Source: Actinomycetes bacterium (lineage in GTDB: Bacteria; Actinomycetota; Actinomycetes; S36-B12; UBA5976). From it: a DNA stretch of 47,770 nucleotides. Shown here piece after piece: positions 27,207 to 35,799 of this stretch. The notes under the pieces were generated by a model, which worked only from the letters and a program-made list of their open reading frames with translations, did not search any database and was not told the origin of the DNA. The stretch is from positions 1-47,770 of the forward strand of contig JAKALQ010000008.1 of the NCBI GenBank assembly GCA_021824095.1, in the 5' to 3' direction. Numbering within the stretch: position 1 is the first letter of the stretch; each line of letters opens with the position of its first letter. A program made the position numbers and the translations under genes.

Positions 27207-28529
27207 TCAGGCCTCCTTGCTGCTCGCGGAGGCGAAGATGCCGCCGCCGGTCCTGGTGTCGAGTTCGTACGCGGTCTCCGCATGTTCCGTGCTGTCGATG
27301 CCCTCGACCTCCGCGTCACGATCGATGCGCAGCCCGAGGGTGAGGTCGATGAGCTTGCCGATGATGAGTGTCATCACGAAGGAGAAGGCGAGGACGGCGA
27401 AGGCGCCGGTGGCCTGCAGGCGGAGCAGGGTGAGGTCGCCACCGTAGAAGAGGCCGTTGAGGCCGACGGAGTTCACCGCCTTGGCGCCGAAGAAGCCGAT
27501 CGACAGGGTGCCCACGATGCCGCCGACGAGGTGCACGCCGACGACGTCAAGGGAGTCATCGAAGTTGAAGCGGTACTTCAAGCCGACGGCGTAGGCGCAG
27601 ATGGCGCCGGCGATGAGGCCGATGAACACCGATCCCGTCGGGGTGACGAACGCGCATGCGGGCGTGATGGCGACGAGGCCGGCAACCGCACCGGAGGCAG
27701 CACCGAGGCCGGTGGCGTGGCCGTCGCGCAGCCGCTCGACGATGAGCCACCCGGCCAGGGCGGCAGCGGTCGCCACCTGGGTGTTCATGAAGGCAAGGCC
27801 CGCCAGGCCGTTCGCGCTCAGGGCAGATCCGGCATTGAAGCCGAACCAGCCGAACCACAGCAGCCCGGCGCCGATCATGACGAGCGGGATGGAATGCGGG
27901 CGCATGGGCTCCTTGCGGAAGCCGACGCGGCGGCCGAGGAGCAGCGCCATCGCGAGGGCCGCAGCACCGGCGTTGATGTGCACCGCGGTGCCACCGGCGA
28001 AGTCCTCGACGCCAAGGCCAGCCAGCCACCCGGCACCGGTGATGGTCTTGCCGTCCGCACTCGCGTTGCCGAAGTAGAACACCCAGTGGGCGACCGGGAA
28101 GTAGACGACCGTCACCCAGATGGCGACGAACACGACCCAGCTCACGAATTTCGTGCGGTCGGCGATGGAGCCGGAGATGAGTGCCGGCGTGATGACGGCG
28201 AACATGAGCTGGAAGGCAGAGAACACGAGCACCGGGATGGCGAGCTTCGCCCCGTTGTTCGCGAGATCGTTCACGAGCGAGCCGAGGTGACTCGGGGCGA
28301 TCTTGCCGATCCACTTGCTGCCGGAGTCGGTGAAGGCCAGGGAGTAGCCGTAGGCCACCCACAGGACCGTCACGATGCCGATGGCACTCATCGACATGAG
28401 CATCATGTTGATGACGCTCTTCGCCCGCACCATGCCGCCGTAGAAGAACGCGAGGCCGGGCGTCATGAGCAGCACGAGCGCCGTACTCGCAAGCACCCAG
28501 GCGGTGTCGCCCGAGAAGGTCTGAGGCAT
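27207..28529 (-). CDS. amtB: Ammonium transporter (copy 2)
   Basis: Second Amt channel (440 aa), close paralogue of copy 1 over the whole length. Pore histidines are H148 (PVAHWVFY) and H333 (VGVHLVGG). FAGGTAVHINAGAAALAMAL, GAGLLWFGWFGFNAGSAL and the C-terminal [15 protein letters not shown] are conserved. ATG 28529 is chosen because GGAGGG lies 7 nt upstream. The longer frame to 28625 runs into the GlnR-like box. Pair of copy 2 PII; no glnD follows here. Confidence 0.96.
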   Translation of the reverse strand: MPQTFSGDTAWVLASTALVLLMTPGLAFFYGGMVRAKSVINMMLMSMSAIGIVTVLWVAYGYSLAFTDSGSKWIGKIAPSHLGSLVNDLANNGAKLAIPVLVFSAFQLMFAVITPALISGSIADRTKFVSWVVFVAIWVTVVYFPVAHWVFYFGNASADGKTITGAGWLAGLGVEDFAGGTAVHINAGAAALAMALLLGRRVGFRKEPMRPHSIPLVMIGAGLLWFGWFGFNAGSALSANGLAGLAFMNTQVATAAALAGWLIVERLRDGHATGLGAASGAVAGLVAITPACAFVTPTGSVFIGLIAGAICAYAVGLKYRFNFDDSLDVVGVHLVGGIVGTLSIGFFGAKAVNSVGLNGLFYGGDLTLLRLQATGAFAVLAFSFVMTLIIGKLIDLTLGLRIDRDAEVEGIDSTEHAETAYELDTRTGGGIFASASSKEA

Positions 28530-28676
28530 CGTGTCCCTCCATCCGAGCCACCCCGTGGTGGCCATCGTCGATGGGAGGAGGGTGCTGATCGCGTGTTTCA
28601 CGGGATCAGCACTTGGGTTTCCCATGGGTAACGGCAGGCACCGCCGTGTTACGGGCGCGTGTCGCCGGAAACGCCG
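28530..28676 (-). promoter_or_regulatory. amtB copy 2 promoter with GlnR-like box
   Basis: On the minus strand four 11-nt units lie in register at 28589-28632: GTTAC-n6, GAAAC-n6, GCTGA-n6, GAAAC-n6. Three of the four match the GlnR consensus half-sites (gTnAC and GaAAC) exactly. The box ends about 60 nt before the amtB start. Between box and gene is a small leader hairpin (28547-28552 with 28557-28562) just upstream of the Shine-Dalgarno. Confidence 0.7.
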
Positions 28677-28706
28677 CAGGGGCCCGGACGGATGTCCGAG
28701 CCCCTG
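28677..28706 (-). terminator. pstS terminator
   Basis: Hairpin with 13-bp arms 28677-28689 and 28694-28706 (one G-T pair) and a 4-nt loop, starting 14 nt after the pstS stop. No clear T-tract. It ends the pst operon before amtB copy 2. Confidence 0.75.
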
Positions 28707-28720
28707 GGGTGATGCGTTGA

Positions 28721-29929
28721 TCAGCCGAGGTTCGCGATCTGCGACTGGGCGATGGCCAGCGGCACATCCGGAAGACCGGCGTAGTAGTTCTTCTCGGCCT
28801 GCAGCGGCACGCAGGTCTGCGTGAGGTAGGTCATGAAGTCCTTGATGGCCTTGATCTTCGCGGAGTCAGCCGAGCCGTTCGGCAGCTTGCCGTCGGTACG
28901 GACGAGACCGTAGGTCCAGCCGGCGATGCCGTAGGCAGCCGGATCCTTCGTCATGTAGTCGGGCTCGATCTCACCCTTCGCCTTCACGTTGACCGTGGAG
29001 AAGAAGGCCGAGGCACCAGCCGGCGTGGGGCCGACGTAGTTGCCGGCAGCGTTCTGCACCGCGACGGTGCCGAGGTTGCTGTCCTTGGCGTACGAGAGCT
29101 CGGCGTACCCGATGGCACCCGGCTTGCTCTTCACCGTCGATGCCACGAGCGGGGAGCCCGAGACGCCCTGGAAGGTGCCGTCCGAGGGCAGCGAGCCCGG
29201 GAAGGCGGCGGTGAAGGTCTGGTTGCCGCCCTTGTTCCAGATGCCCGGCTGCACGCCGGCGAGGAACGAGGTGAGCAGCGACGAGGTGCCCGACCCGTCA
29301 GAGCGGTAGATGACCGAGATCGGCAGGTTCGGGAGCTTCACGCCACCGGTGGTCTTCGTGACCGCCTTGTAGGTGGGAACGCGCTTCTTGATCATGACCG
29401 TCTTGCCGTTCTTCTTGACGATCTTGCCCTTGACGCGCTTCGGGACCATCTTCCACTGCATGACCTTCACGGTCGTGGTCGTGGCCTTGCCCTTGTTGTC
29501 GGCGACGATCTCAGGATCGTTCCACATCTTGATCTTGCCGGCGAAGATGTCGGCGATGGTCTTCTGGCTCATGTTGACCGACTGCACGCCCGGCAGGTTG
29601 AACATGACGGCGACGGGGCCGACGATCATGGGGATGTACTCCCAGCCGAAGCTGGCATCCGTCTTCATGAGCGAGTCGGAGAAGGCGAAGTCGACGGTGC
29701 CGGAGCGGAACATGCTCTGGCCGGTGCCCGAGCCGGTACCCGTGTAGCTCACCGTGTTACCGGTGGCGTCGTGGTAGCCGGCGGTGCAGGCGTTGACGTA
29801 GTTCTGGATGAAGGTGGAACCGGCGCCGGTGATGGTGACGCCGCCAGCGGCCTGCGAAGGCGCGATGGCGAAGCCCGTGAGGGCCACGGCCACGGCCGCG
29901 GCCGCTGCGAGGGACTTGCGGAGGTTCAT
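28721..29929 (-). CDS. pstS: Phosphate-binding protein PstS
   Basis: Extracytoplasmic phosphate receptor (402 aa) of the high-affinity Pst ABC transporter. A Sec signal peptide (MNLRKSLAAAAAVAVALTGF, cleavage after SQA) has no lipobox Cys, unlike most Gram-positive PstS. The mature start ITGAGSTFIQNYVNACTAGY is typical, as are GTGSGTGQSMFRSG, FAFSDSLM and IYRSDGSGTSSLLTSFL. A Lys/Val/Thr-rich insertion of about 50 residues (about 144-193) separates IKMWNDPEIV from LPNLPISVIYRSDG. Start ATG 29929 has GGAG upstream; ATG 29941 is the alternative. It is the last gene of its operon, which is unusual. Confidence 0.94.
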   Translation of the reverse strand: MNLRKSLAAAAAVAVALTGFAIAPSQAAGGVTITGAGSTFIQNYVNACTAGYHDATGNTVSYTGTGSGTGQSMFRSGTVDFAFSDSLMKTDASFGWEYIPMIVGPVAVMFNLPGVQSVNMSQKTIADIFAGKIKMWNDPEIVADNKGKATTTTVKVMQWKMVPKRVKGKIVKKNGKTVMIKKRVPTYKAVTKTTGGVKLPNLPISVIYRSDGSGTSSLLTSFLAGVQPGIWNKGGNQTFTAAFPGSLPSDGTFQGVSGSPLVASTVKSKPGAIGYAELSYAKDSNLGTVAVQNAAGNYVGPTPAGASAFFSTVNVKAKGEIEPDYMTKDPAAYGIAGWTYGLVRTDGKLPNGSADSAKIKAIKDFMTYLTQTCVPLQAEKNYYAGLPDVPLAIAQSQIANLG

Positions 29930-30042
29930 CCGCTGCTCCATTCGGATCGGGGATCTTGCGTTGGAAACGCTAGGCGCCGCCCCGAAACGCGATGTGGTCG
30001 GTTTCGGAACGGCGCCGGAAGGTCGCGTGAACGCTGGGTGAA
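29930..30042 (-). promoter_or_regulatory. pstS promoter region with PHO-box-like repeats
   Basis: 113-nt gap between pstB and pstS. Two direct 11-nt repeats on the minus strand, GTTCACCCAGC (30033-30043) and GTTCACGCGAC (30022-30032), are adjacent and match the PhoP-binding PHO box of streptomycetes (direct repeats of 11 nt starting GTTCACC). The first repeat touches the pstB stop codon. They lie about 95 nt before the pstS start, so pstS probably has its own phosphate-controlled promoter. Confidence 0.65.
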
Positions 30043-30810
30043 CTACCCGAACTGGCCAGTGACGTAGCGCTCGGTGCGGTTGTCGCGGGGGTTGGAGAAG
30101 ATCTGCTTCGTCTCGCCGTACTCAATCATGCGGCCCGGCTCACCGAGTTCGGCGAGGAAGAACGCGGTGTAGTCCGAGACACGTGCCGCCTGCTGCATGT
30201 TGTGGGTGACGATGACGACGGTGACCTCGTGCTTGATCTCATCGATCGTCTCCTCCACGCGCAGCGTGGAAGCCGGGTCAAGGGCCGAGCAGGGCTCATC
30301 CATGAGCAGCACCTTGGGGTTGACCGCAAGTGAGCGGGCGATGCAGAGGCGCTGCTGCTGGCCACCCGAGAGGCCGAGTGCCGGATCGTCGAGGCGGTCC
30401 TTCACCTCGTTCCAGAGGCCCGCCTGCTGCAGCGACTTCTCGACGAGCGTGGCCTTGTCGTCCACCTTGAGGCGCGCGAGCTTGGGGCCGGCGAGCACGT
30501 TCTCGCGGATGGTCATCGCCGGGAACGGGTTGGGCTTCTGGAACACCATGCCGATGCCGAGGCGGATGCGCGTCACGTCCTCGCCTGAGGCGTAGATGTC
30601 GTTGCCACCGAGCAGCACCTCGCCCGCGAACTTCGCACTCGGCACGAACTCGTGCATGCGGTTGAGGGTGCGGATGAAGGTGGACTTGCCACAGCCGGAC
30701 GGGCCGATGAGGGCCGTCACCGTGCCGTGGGCGAACTCGAGGTTCACATCCTCGAGCACGAGGCGGTCGCCGAACCAGGCGTGCACGCCCTTGGCCACGA
30801 GATCGTTCAT
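30043..30810 (-). CDS. pstB: Phosphate ABC transporter ATP-binding protein PstB
   Basis: ATPase (255 aa) of the Pst phosphate importer. Walker A is GPSGCGKST at 36-44, followed by the PstB-specific [31 protein letters not shown], the signature [16 protein letters not shown], Walker [14 protein letters not shown] and the switch [15 protein letters not shown] are all present. The C terminus ends in a typical Pst[19 protein letters not shown]. The ATG overlaps the pstA stop by 4 nt. Confidence 0.97.
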   Translation of the reverse strand: MNDLVAKGVHAWFGDRLVLEDVNLEFAHGTVTALIGPSGCGKSTFIRTLNRMHEFVPSAKFAGEVLLGGNDIYASGEDVTRIRLGIGMVFQKPNPFPAMTIRENVLAGPKLARLKVDDKATLVEKSLQQAGLWNEVKDRLDDPALGLSGGQQQRLCIARSLAVNPKVLLMDEPCSALDPASTLRVEETIDEIKHEVTVVIVTHNMQQAARVSDYTAFFLAELGEPGRMIEYGETKQIFSNPRDNRTERYVTGQFG

Positions 30811-31844
30811 CGGGTCTTCCTTCCACCCAACCAGCGTGCGAATGCGAAGAGCACGAGCACGAGCACCATGAGGACGAGCGCGCCGGTCCAGGCGCGTGCA
30901 TAGGCCATGTCGAGGCCGAGCTTGAGTTCGTTGAACACATAGAGCGGCAGGGCCGACATGGGGCCGTTGAACATCGACGTGTTGATGGCCACGGCACCGA
31001 ACACGGTGAGGATGAGCGGCGCCGTCTCACCCGCGATGCGAGCAACGCCGAGGATGCCTGCGGTGATGAGCCCGGAGCGCGCGGTCGGCAGCACGATCGT
31101 GGCGACGGTGCGCCACTGGGTGCCACCGAGTGCGAGCCCGGCCTCGCGCAGGTGCTCGGGGACGAGCTTCAGCACCTCCTCCGCGGTGCGCGCGACCGTC
31201 GGCAGCATGAGGATGGCGAGCGCCAGGGCGCCAGCGAAGCCAGAGAAGCCCTTCCCGGGACCGAGCACCCACGCGGAATACACGAAGAGGCCGGCCACCA
31301 CCGATGGCACACCAGCCATGGCCTGGGTGAGGAAGCGGATCGCACCGCTGAGGCGGCCGCGGATCTCGGTGAGGTACAGGGCGCTCAGGATGCCGAGCGG
31401 CATGGCGATGAGGGTGGCGAAGCCCACGAGTTCGATGGAGCCCACGATCGCCTGGGCCGCACCGCCCTGATCGACCGGCCCGGTGGCCGATGCGCTCGTG
31501 AGGTCCTGCGTGAAGAAGTTGGGCCGCAGCGCGGCCCGACCGTTGTCGATGACCGTCCACATGATCGACACGAGCGGCAGCAGCACGACGACGGTGGCGG
31601 TGATGAGCAGGGCGCGGACGAACGCATCCTGCGCGGCCCGCAGGCCGCGACGCCTGCCCTCGAGCCCCGCGCTGATCGCCGTGGCGTACACGATGAACAG
31701 CAACGCTGCCGCGAGGGGACCGGAGAAGCCGGTGAAGCGCAGGGTGAGGAGCATGAGCACCAGCGCGACAGCGAGGCCGGCAGCCTCGGTGGCGAGCACC
31801 TGCGGCGTGGCCCGCCAGGGGCGGGTGGGGACGACGGTGGCCAT
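30807..31844 (-). CDS. pstA: Phosphate ABC transporter permease PstA
   Basis: Permease (345 aa) of the Pst system with about eight hydrophobic segments. The longer N terminus (first 80 residues) has extra helices compared with E. coli PstA. The EAA-like loop is [24 protein letters not shown] and [15 protein letters not shown] is the PstA-typical end of the transport domain. It starts 1 nt after the pstC stop. Confidence 0.95.
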   Translation of the reverse strand: MATVVPTRPWRATPQVLATEAAGLAVALVLMLLTLRFTGFSGPLAAALLFIVYATAISAGLEGRRRGLRAAQDAFVRALLITATVVVLLPLVSIMWTVIDNGRAALRPNFFTQDLTSASATGPVDQGGAAQAIVGSIELVGFATLIAMPLGILSALYLTEIRGRLSGAIRFLTQAMAGVPSVVAGLFVYSAWVLGPGKGFSGFAGALALAILMLPTVARTAEEVLKLVPEHLREAGLALGGTQWRTVATIVLPTARSGLITAGILGVARIAGETAPLILTVFGAVAINTSMFNGPMSALPLYVFNELKLGLDMAYARAWTGALVLMVLVLVLFAFARWLGGRKTR

Positions 31845-31845
31845 G

Positions 31846-32811
31846 TCAGGCTCCCCTGCTCGTGCGACGGACGACGAGGTTGGCGGCGAGGTTCACGACG
31901 AGTGTGAGGAGGAAGAGCACGAGGCCCGCCGCCATGAGCCCCTGCACCTCGTTCGGCGTGGCCTCACCGAACTTGTTCACGATCATCGACGCAACGGAAC
32001 CGCCTGCAGACTGCAGCACGTGCCAGTTCACGGCGTAGACGAGGTTCAGCACCATGTAGACGGCGACGGTCTCGCCCAGGGCGCGGCCGAGGCCGAGCAT
32101 GGTGCCGCCGACGACACCGGCGCGCCCGTGCGGGATCACGACGGTGCGCAGGGCCACCCACTTCGTGGCCCCGAGTGCGTAGGCGGCCTCGATGTGGTCA
32201 CGCGGCGCCTGCGCGTACACCTCGCGGGCGATCGCGGTGATGATCGGCACGATCATCACCGCAAGCACGAGGCTGGCGATGAAGGGCGAGCGATCGAAGA
32301 TCGGCACCGGCACCGAGAAGATCGGGATCCACCCCAGGTAGTGGTTGATGAGCTCCGACCAGTGCATGGCGATCGGCATGAGCACGAAGAAGCCCCACAG
32401 GCCGAAGACAATCGACGGGATCGCGGCCATGAGGTCGACGAGCAGGGTGAGTGGGGTGCGCATCCATGCCGGGGCGTAGTGCGTCATGAAGAGCGCCAGC
32501 CCGACTGCGACCGGGACCGCGAACAGGATGGCCATGGCTGCCGTGATGAGCGTGCCCACGAGCATGGCGCCGATGCCGTACTGCCCCGTCGACATCGTGG
32601 TGCCGTCGTCCGGGTTCCAGGTCGCATCGGTGATGAAGTGCCAGCCGAAGGTCGAGAACACCGCGTGCGACTTGGAGGCCAGGAAGATGGCGATGAGCCC
32701 GAGGATGATGAGTGACGTGAGCCCGCCCGCGGTCACGATGCCGCGGAAGACGCGATCCGACGTGCGGGGCGTCGTCGTGATGGTGCGTGGTTGCACGGCG
32801 TTGTCGGCCAT
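31846..32811 (-). CDS. pstC: Phosphate ABC transporter permease PstC
   Basis: Permease (321 aa) of the Pst system. Segments typical of PstC are LMAAIPSIVFGLWGFFVL, DHIEAAYALGATKWVALRTVVIP and the GLGRALGETVAVYMVL core. About six transmembrane helices. An N-terminal cytoplasmic stretch of about 22 residues precedes the first helix. It starts 2 nt after phoU. Confidence 0.96.
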   Translation of the reverse strand: MADNAVQPRTITTTPRTSDRVFRGIVTAGGLTSLIILGLIAIFLASKSHAVFSTFGWHFITDATWNPDDGTTMSTGQYGIGAMLVGTLITAAMAILFAVPVAVGLALFMTHYAPAWMRTPLTLLVDLMAAIPSIVFGLWGFFVLMPIAMHWSELINHYLGWIPIFSVPVPIFDRSPFIASLVLAVMIVPIITAIAREVYAQAPRDHIEAAYALGATKWVALRTVVIPHGRAGVVGGTMLGLGRALGETVAVYMVLNLVYAVNWHVLQSAGGSVASMIVNKFGEATPNEVQGLMAAGLVLFLLTLVVNLAANLVVRRTSRGA

Positions 32812-32813
32812 GA

Positions 32814-33482
32814 TCAGGCGTTCTCGGCCAGTTCGTCGCGGCTCGGCATCGCACCGGTGACGATGTAGGCGACGCGACGGGCGATGCTCACCCCGTGGTC
32901 AGCGAAGCGCTCGTAGTAGCGGCTCAGCAGGGTCACATCGATGGCGGCCTCGACGCCATGCGTCCAGGTGGGTGAGAGCACGGTGGTGAACAACTCGCGA
33001 TGCAGGCGGTCCATGGCCTCGTCCGCCGTGGCGACATCGGCGGCGATCGCGAGGTTGCGGGTCTCGAGGACGGCCTCGACCTTCTGCACGATCGACACCG
33101 CGATGGCACCCATCATCGAGAAGGTGGCCCGGAGCTCGGTGGGGATGGAGGCCGCGGGGTGACGGAGCCGTGCCTGCTTCGCCACGTGCTGGGCGAGGTC
33201 GCCCATCCGCTCGAGCGTCGCCGACATGCGGATGGCGCCGACGAGCATGCGCAGCTCGGACGCTACCGGCTGCTGCAGGGCAACGAGCGAGATGGACGAC
33301 TCCTCCACCTGCTTCGACAGCGCGTCGAGCTTGCCGTCATCGGAGATGACCGACTCGGCGAGGGCGAGATCGGCGTCGAGGAGCGCCCGCGTGGCGCGAT
33401 CCATGGCGGACTCGGCCATCCTGGCCATCTGCACCAGCTGCGACGTGATGGCCGCGAGTTCCTCGTGGTAGTGCTCGCGCAT
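32814..33482 (-). CDS. phoU: Phosphate uptake regulator PhoU
   Basis: PhoU (222 aa), a helical protein that links the Pst transporter to the phosphate-sensing kinase. The two three-helix repeats show LAAITSQLVQMARMAESAM and AATFSMMGAIAVSIVQKVEA-type segments, with the metal-binding motif ERMGDLAQHVAKQA and its second-repeat equivalent YYERFADHGVSIARRV. The ATG has GGAGGG upstream. It heads the operon phoU-pstC-pstA-pstB-pstS and is divergent from the kinase gene. Confidence 0.95.
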   Translation of the reverse strand: MREHYHEELAAITSQLVQMARMAESAMDRATRALLDADLALAESVISDDGKLDALSKQVEESSISLVALQQPVASELRMLVGAIRMSATLERMGDLAQHVAKQARLRHPAASIPTELRATFSMMGAIAVSIVQKVEAVLETRNLAIAADVATADEAMDRLHRELFTTVLSPTWTHGVEAAIDVTLLSRYYERFADHGVSIARRVAYIVTGAMPSRDELAENA

Positions 33483-33593
33483 GGACCCTCCCTCTGCTCC
33501 GGGGTGATCCTTCGGGACCAAGGTGAACACGAGGTGAATGAGCCGGGAACGCGCAGGGCGTGGGCGATGAAAGGTGGATGGAAGTTGCCGTCC
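33483..33593. promoter_or_regulatory. Divergent phoU / kinase promoter with three-unit PHO box
   Basis: Three adjacent 11-nt repeats on the minus strand: GTTCCCGGCTC (33540-33550), ATTCACCTCGT (33529-33539) and GTTCACCTTGG (33518-33528). The last two fit the PHO-box half-site (GTTCACC), the first only partly. The array sits 36-68 nt upstream of phoU and could control both phoU-pst and the kinase gene. Confidence 0.65.
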
Positions 33594-34664
33594 ATGGTGG
33601 CGAAGCGCTCGTCCCGCGCACGGCGAGTGCCTATCCTCCGAACCGTGACGGTGGAGGCCAGGCCCGCGGTGGACGGGGCGACGAGGGCGATCCTCAACGC
33701 CCTGCCCTTCTCCTGGATGGTCGTGCTCGCGGACTTCCGGGTGCTCGAGGCGTCTCCGGATGCCTTCGAGTTCCACATCGCGGCCGACCAGTCGCTCACC
33801 GACCGTGGCGTGCGGCGCCTCGTGACGCATGCACTGCGCACCGGCAGCGCCGACGAGATCGACATCGAACTCCGCGGCGCGGTGCCAGGCGCCGCCAGCC
33901 GCTACCTCCGGGTGCGCGCCTGCCCCCTGAACGACCACATGACAGCGCTGCTCATCGAGGACGTGTCGCATGCGCTGCGCGTCGACGCCATGCGGCGAGA
34001 CTTCATCGTGAATGTGTCACACGAGCTCAAGACCCCCGTGGGAGCCCTGCTGCTGCTTGCGGAGGCCGTGCGCTCGTCCGACGGTGACACCACGGCGCAG
34101 CAGCGCTTCATCGACCGCATCCGTACCGAGGCCGAGCGGCTGAGTCGGCTCGTGAACGACCTCAGTGACCTCTCGCGCCTGCAGTCGGCCGACAACCCCG
34201 AGCGCGGCAACGCCATCCCCGCGGCCCGCATCGTCGCCGAGGCCATGGACACCGTGAAGCTGCATGCCCAGCAGCGCAACATCGACCTCATCGCCGGCTC
34301 GCTCAAGGGCCTGCGTGTCGAGGGCGACGAGGCCCAACTCGTCACCGCGGTCCGCAACCTGCTGACGAACGCCATTGCCTACTCCCCCGAGCACACGAAG
34401 GTGAGCGTGTCCGGCCGCAACGCCGATGGACTCGTCGAGATCAGCGTGACCGATCAGGGCATCGGCATCGCCGAGCAGGACCTCGAACGCATCTTCGAGC
34501 GCTTCTACCGCGTGGACCCGGCGCGCAGTCGGGAGACTGGCGGCACCGGCCTCGGCCTCGCCATCGTGAAGCACATCTGTGCGGCCCACGGCGGCGAGTG
34601 CGTCGTGTGGTCGCAGCGGGGCGAGGGCTCGACGTTCACCCTGCGGCTGCCGTCTGCCCGCTGA
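33594..34664 (+). CDS. SenX3/PhoR-like sensor histidine kinase lacking transmembrane helices
   Basis: Histidine kinase (about 356 aa) resembling SenX3/PhoR. A PAS-like region (about 30-125) is followed by HisKA with H143 in FIVNVSHELKTPVGALLLLAEAV (in two parts), then HATPase with VRNLLTNAIAYSPE (N box), DQGIGIAEQDLERIFERFYRVD (in two parts) and GGTGLGLAIVKHI. No transmembrane segment is present in the readable N terminus, unlike SenX3 and PhoR, which are membrane proteins. Starts at GTG 33645 or ATG 33567 are possible. No response-regulator gene follows: the stop abuts the convergent ftsY stop. The place next to phoU and the PHO box suggests phosphate sensing. Confidence 0.82.
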   Translation: MVAKRSSRARRVPILRTVTVEARPAVDGATRAILNALPFSWMVVLADFRVLEASPDAFEFHIAADQSLTDRGVRRLVTHALRTGSADEIDIELRGAVPGAASRYLRVRACPLNDHMTALLIEDVSHALRVDAMRRDFIVNVSHELKTPVGALLLLAEAVRSSDGDTTAQQRFIDRIRTEAERLSRLVNDLSDLSRLQSADNPERGNAIPAARIVAEAMDTVKLHAQQRNIDLIAGSLKGLRVEGDEAQLVTAVRNLLTNAIAYSPEHTKVSVSGRNADGLVEISVTDQGIGIAEQDLERIFERFYRVDPARSRETGGTGLGLAIVKHICAAHGGECVVWSQRGEGSTFTLRLPSAR

Positions 34665-35783
34665 TCAGCCGAGCAGCGCGTCGACGAACACCTCGGGGTC
34701 GAAGGGCGCAAGATCGTCGGCACCCTCGCCGAGGCCGACGAACTTCACCGGCACCCCCAGCTCGCGCTGCACAGCGAACACGATGCCGCCCTTCGCCGTG
34801 CCGTCAAGCTTCGTGAGCACGACGCCGGTGACGGCGACGGCCTCACCGAAGACGCGCGCCTGCACGAGCCCGTTCTGCCCCGTCGTGGCATCGAGCACGA
34901 GCAGCACCTCGCGCACCGGACGCACCTTCTCCACCACGCGCCGCACCTTGCCGAGCTCGTCCATGAGGCCGACCTTGGTGTGGAGGCGACCCGCAGTGTC
35001 GATGATGACGACATCGGCACCATCCGCCGTCCCCCGCTGCACCGCCTCGTAGGCAACCGATGCCGGGTCGGCACGTTCGGGCCCACGCACCACCGGCACC
35101 CCAGCGCGGCTGCCCCAGGTGGCGAGCTGCTCGGCCGCGGCTGCGCGGAAGGTGTCGGCCGCGCCGAGCACGACCGCGAGGTGCATGGAGTGCAGCGCCG
35201 TGGCCAACTTGCCGCAGGTGGTCGTCTTGCCGGTGCCGTTGACCCCGACAACCATGATGACGCTCGGTTCGCCGGTGAGGTCGAGGTCGAGCGCGGCCTC
35301 GGTGCGCAGCTCGTCGAGGAGCAGGGCGCGCAGCGCCGACCGCACATCGCCGTGACCGCGTACGGCCCGGCGCAGCGAGCCGAGGATGCGCTGGGTGGCG
35401 TCCAGGCCGAGGTCGGCCTGCAGCAGCAGCGCCTCGGCGTCCTCCCAGTCGGCCTCGGTGAGGCTGGCGCCGCCGAGGATGCCGAGCACACCGCGCCCGA
35501 GCCCGCCGGAGAGGCGGCCACGCAGACGGGCCATGCGCCCGAGCACCCGCGCCTCCCCCGAGTCGGACGCGTCGATCGGCTCCTCCGACGGCGTCGACGG
35601 GGGCTCCTCGTCCGGTGTGCCTGCGTCCATGACCGATGGGGGCGGTGTGCTGTCGACGGGGGCAGCCTCCGACGCCGGCGCGTCCGCTGGAGCCACGTCC
35701 GGGGGCGCGGCCGACTCGACGCCGGCCTCCTCCACGGGCTGCTCATCGGCGGAGCGGCGCCGACGGAACAGGAAGGGGCTCAT
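34665..35783 (-). CDS. ftsY: Signal recognition particle receptor FtsY
   Basis: SRP receptor GTPase (372 aa). The N-terminal 75 residues are Pro/Ala/Glu/Asp-rich (the acidic A domain) after a basic start (SPFLFRRRRSAD). The NG domain has VVGVNGTGKTTTCGKLATAL, AADTFRAAAAEQL, IIDTAGRLHTKVGLMDEL and LTKLDGTAKGGIVFAV. The start ATG 35783 has GGGAG upstream and lies 16 nt after smc. Its stop abuts the kinase stop, with no intergenic base between the two convergent genes. Confidence 0.96.
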   Translation of the reverse strand: MSPFLFRRRRSADEQPVEEAGVESAAPPDVAPADAPASEAAPVDSTPPPSVMDAGTPDEEPPSTPSEEPIDASDSGEARVLGRMARLRGRLSGGLGRGVLGILGGASLTEADWEDAEALLLQADLGLDATQRILGSLRRAVRGHGDVRSALRALLLDELRTEAALDLDLTGEPSVIMVVGVNGTGKTTTCGKLATALHSMHLAVVLGAADTFRAAAAEQLATWGSRAGVPVVRGPERADPASVAYEAVQRGTADGADVVIIDTAGRLHTKVGLMDELGKVRRVVEKVRPVREVLLVLDATTGQNGLVQARVFGEAVAVTGVVLTKLDGTAKGGIVFAVQRELGVPVKFVGLGEGADDLAPFDPEVFVDALLG

Positions 35784-35799
35784 GGCCGACTCCCGCGGT

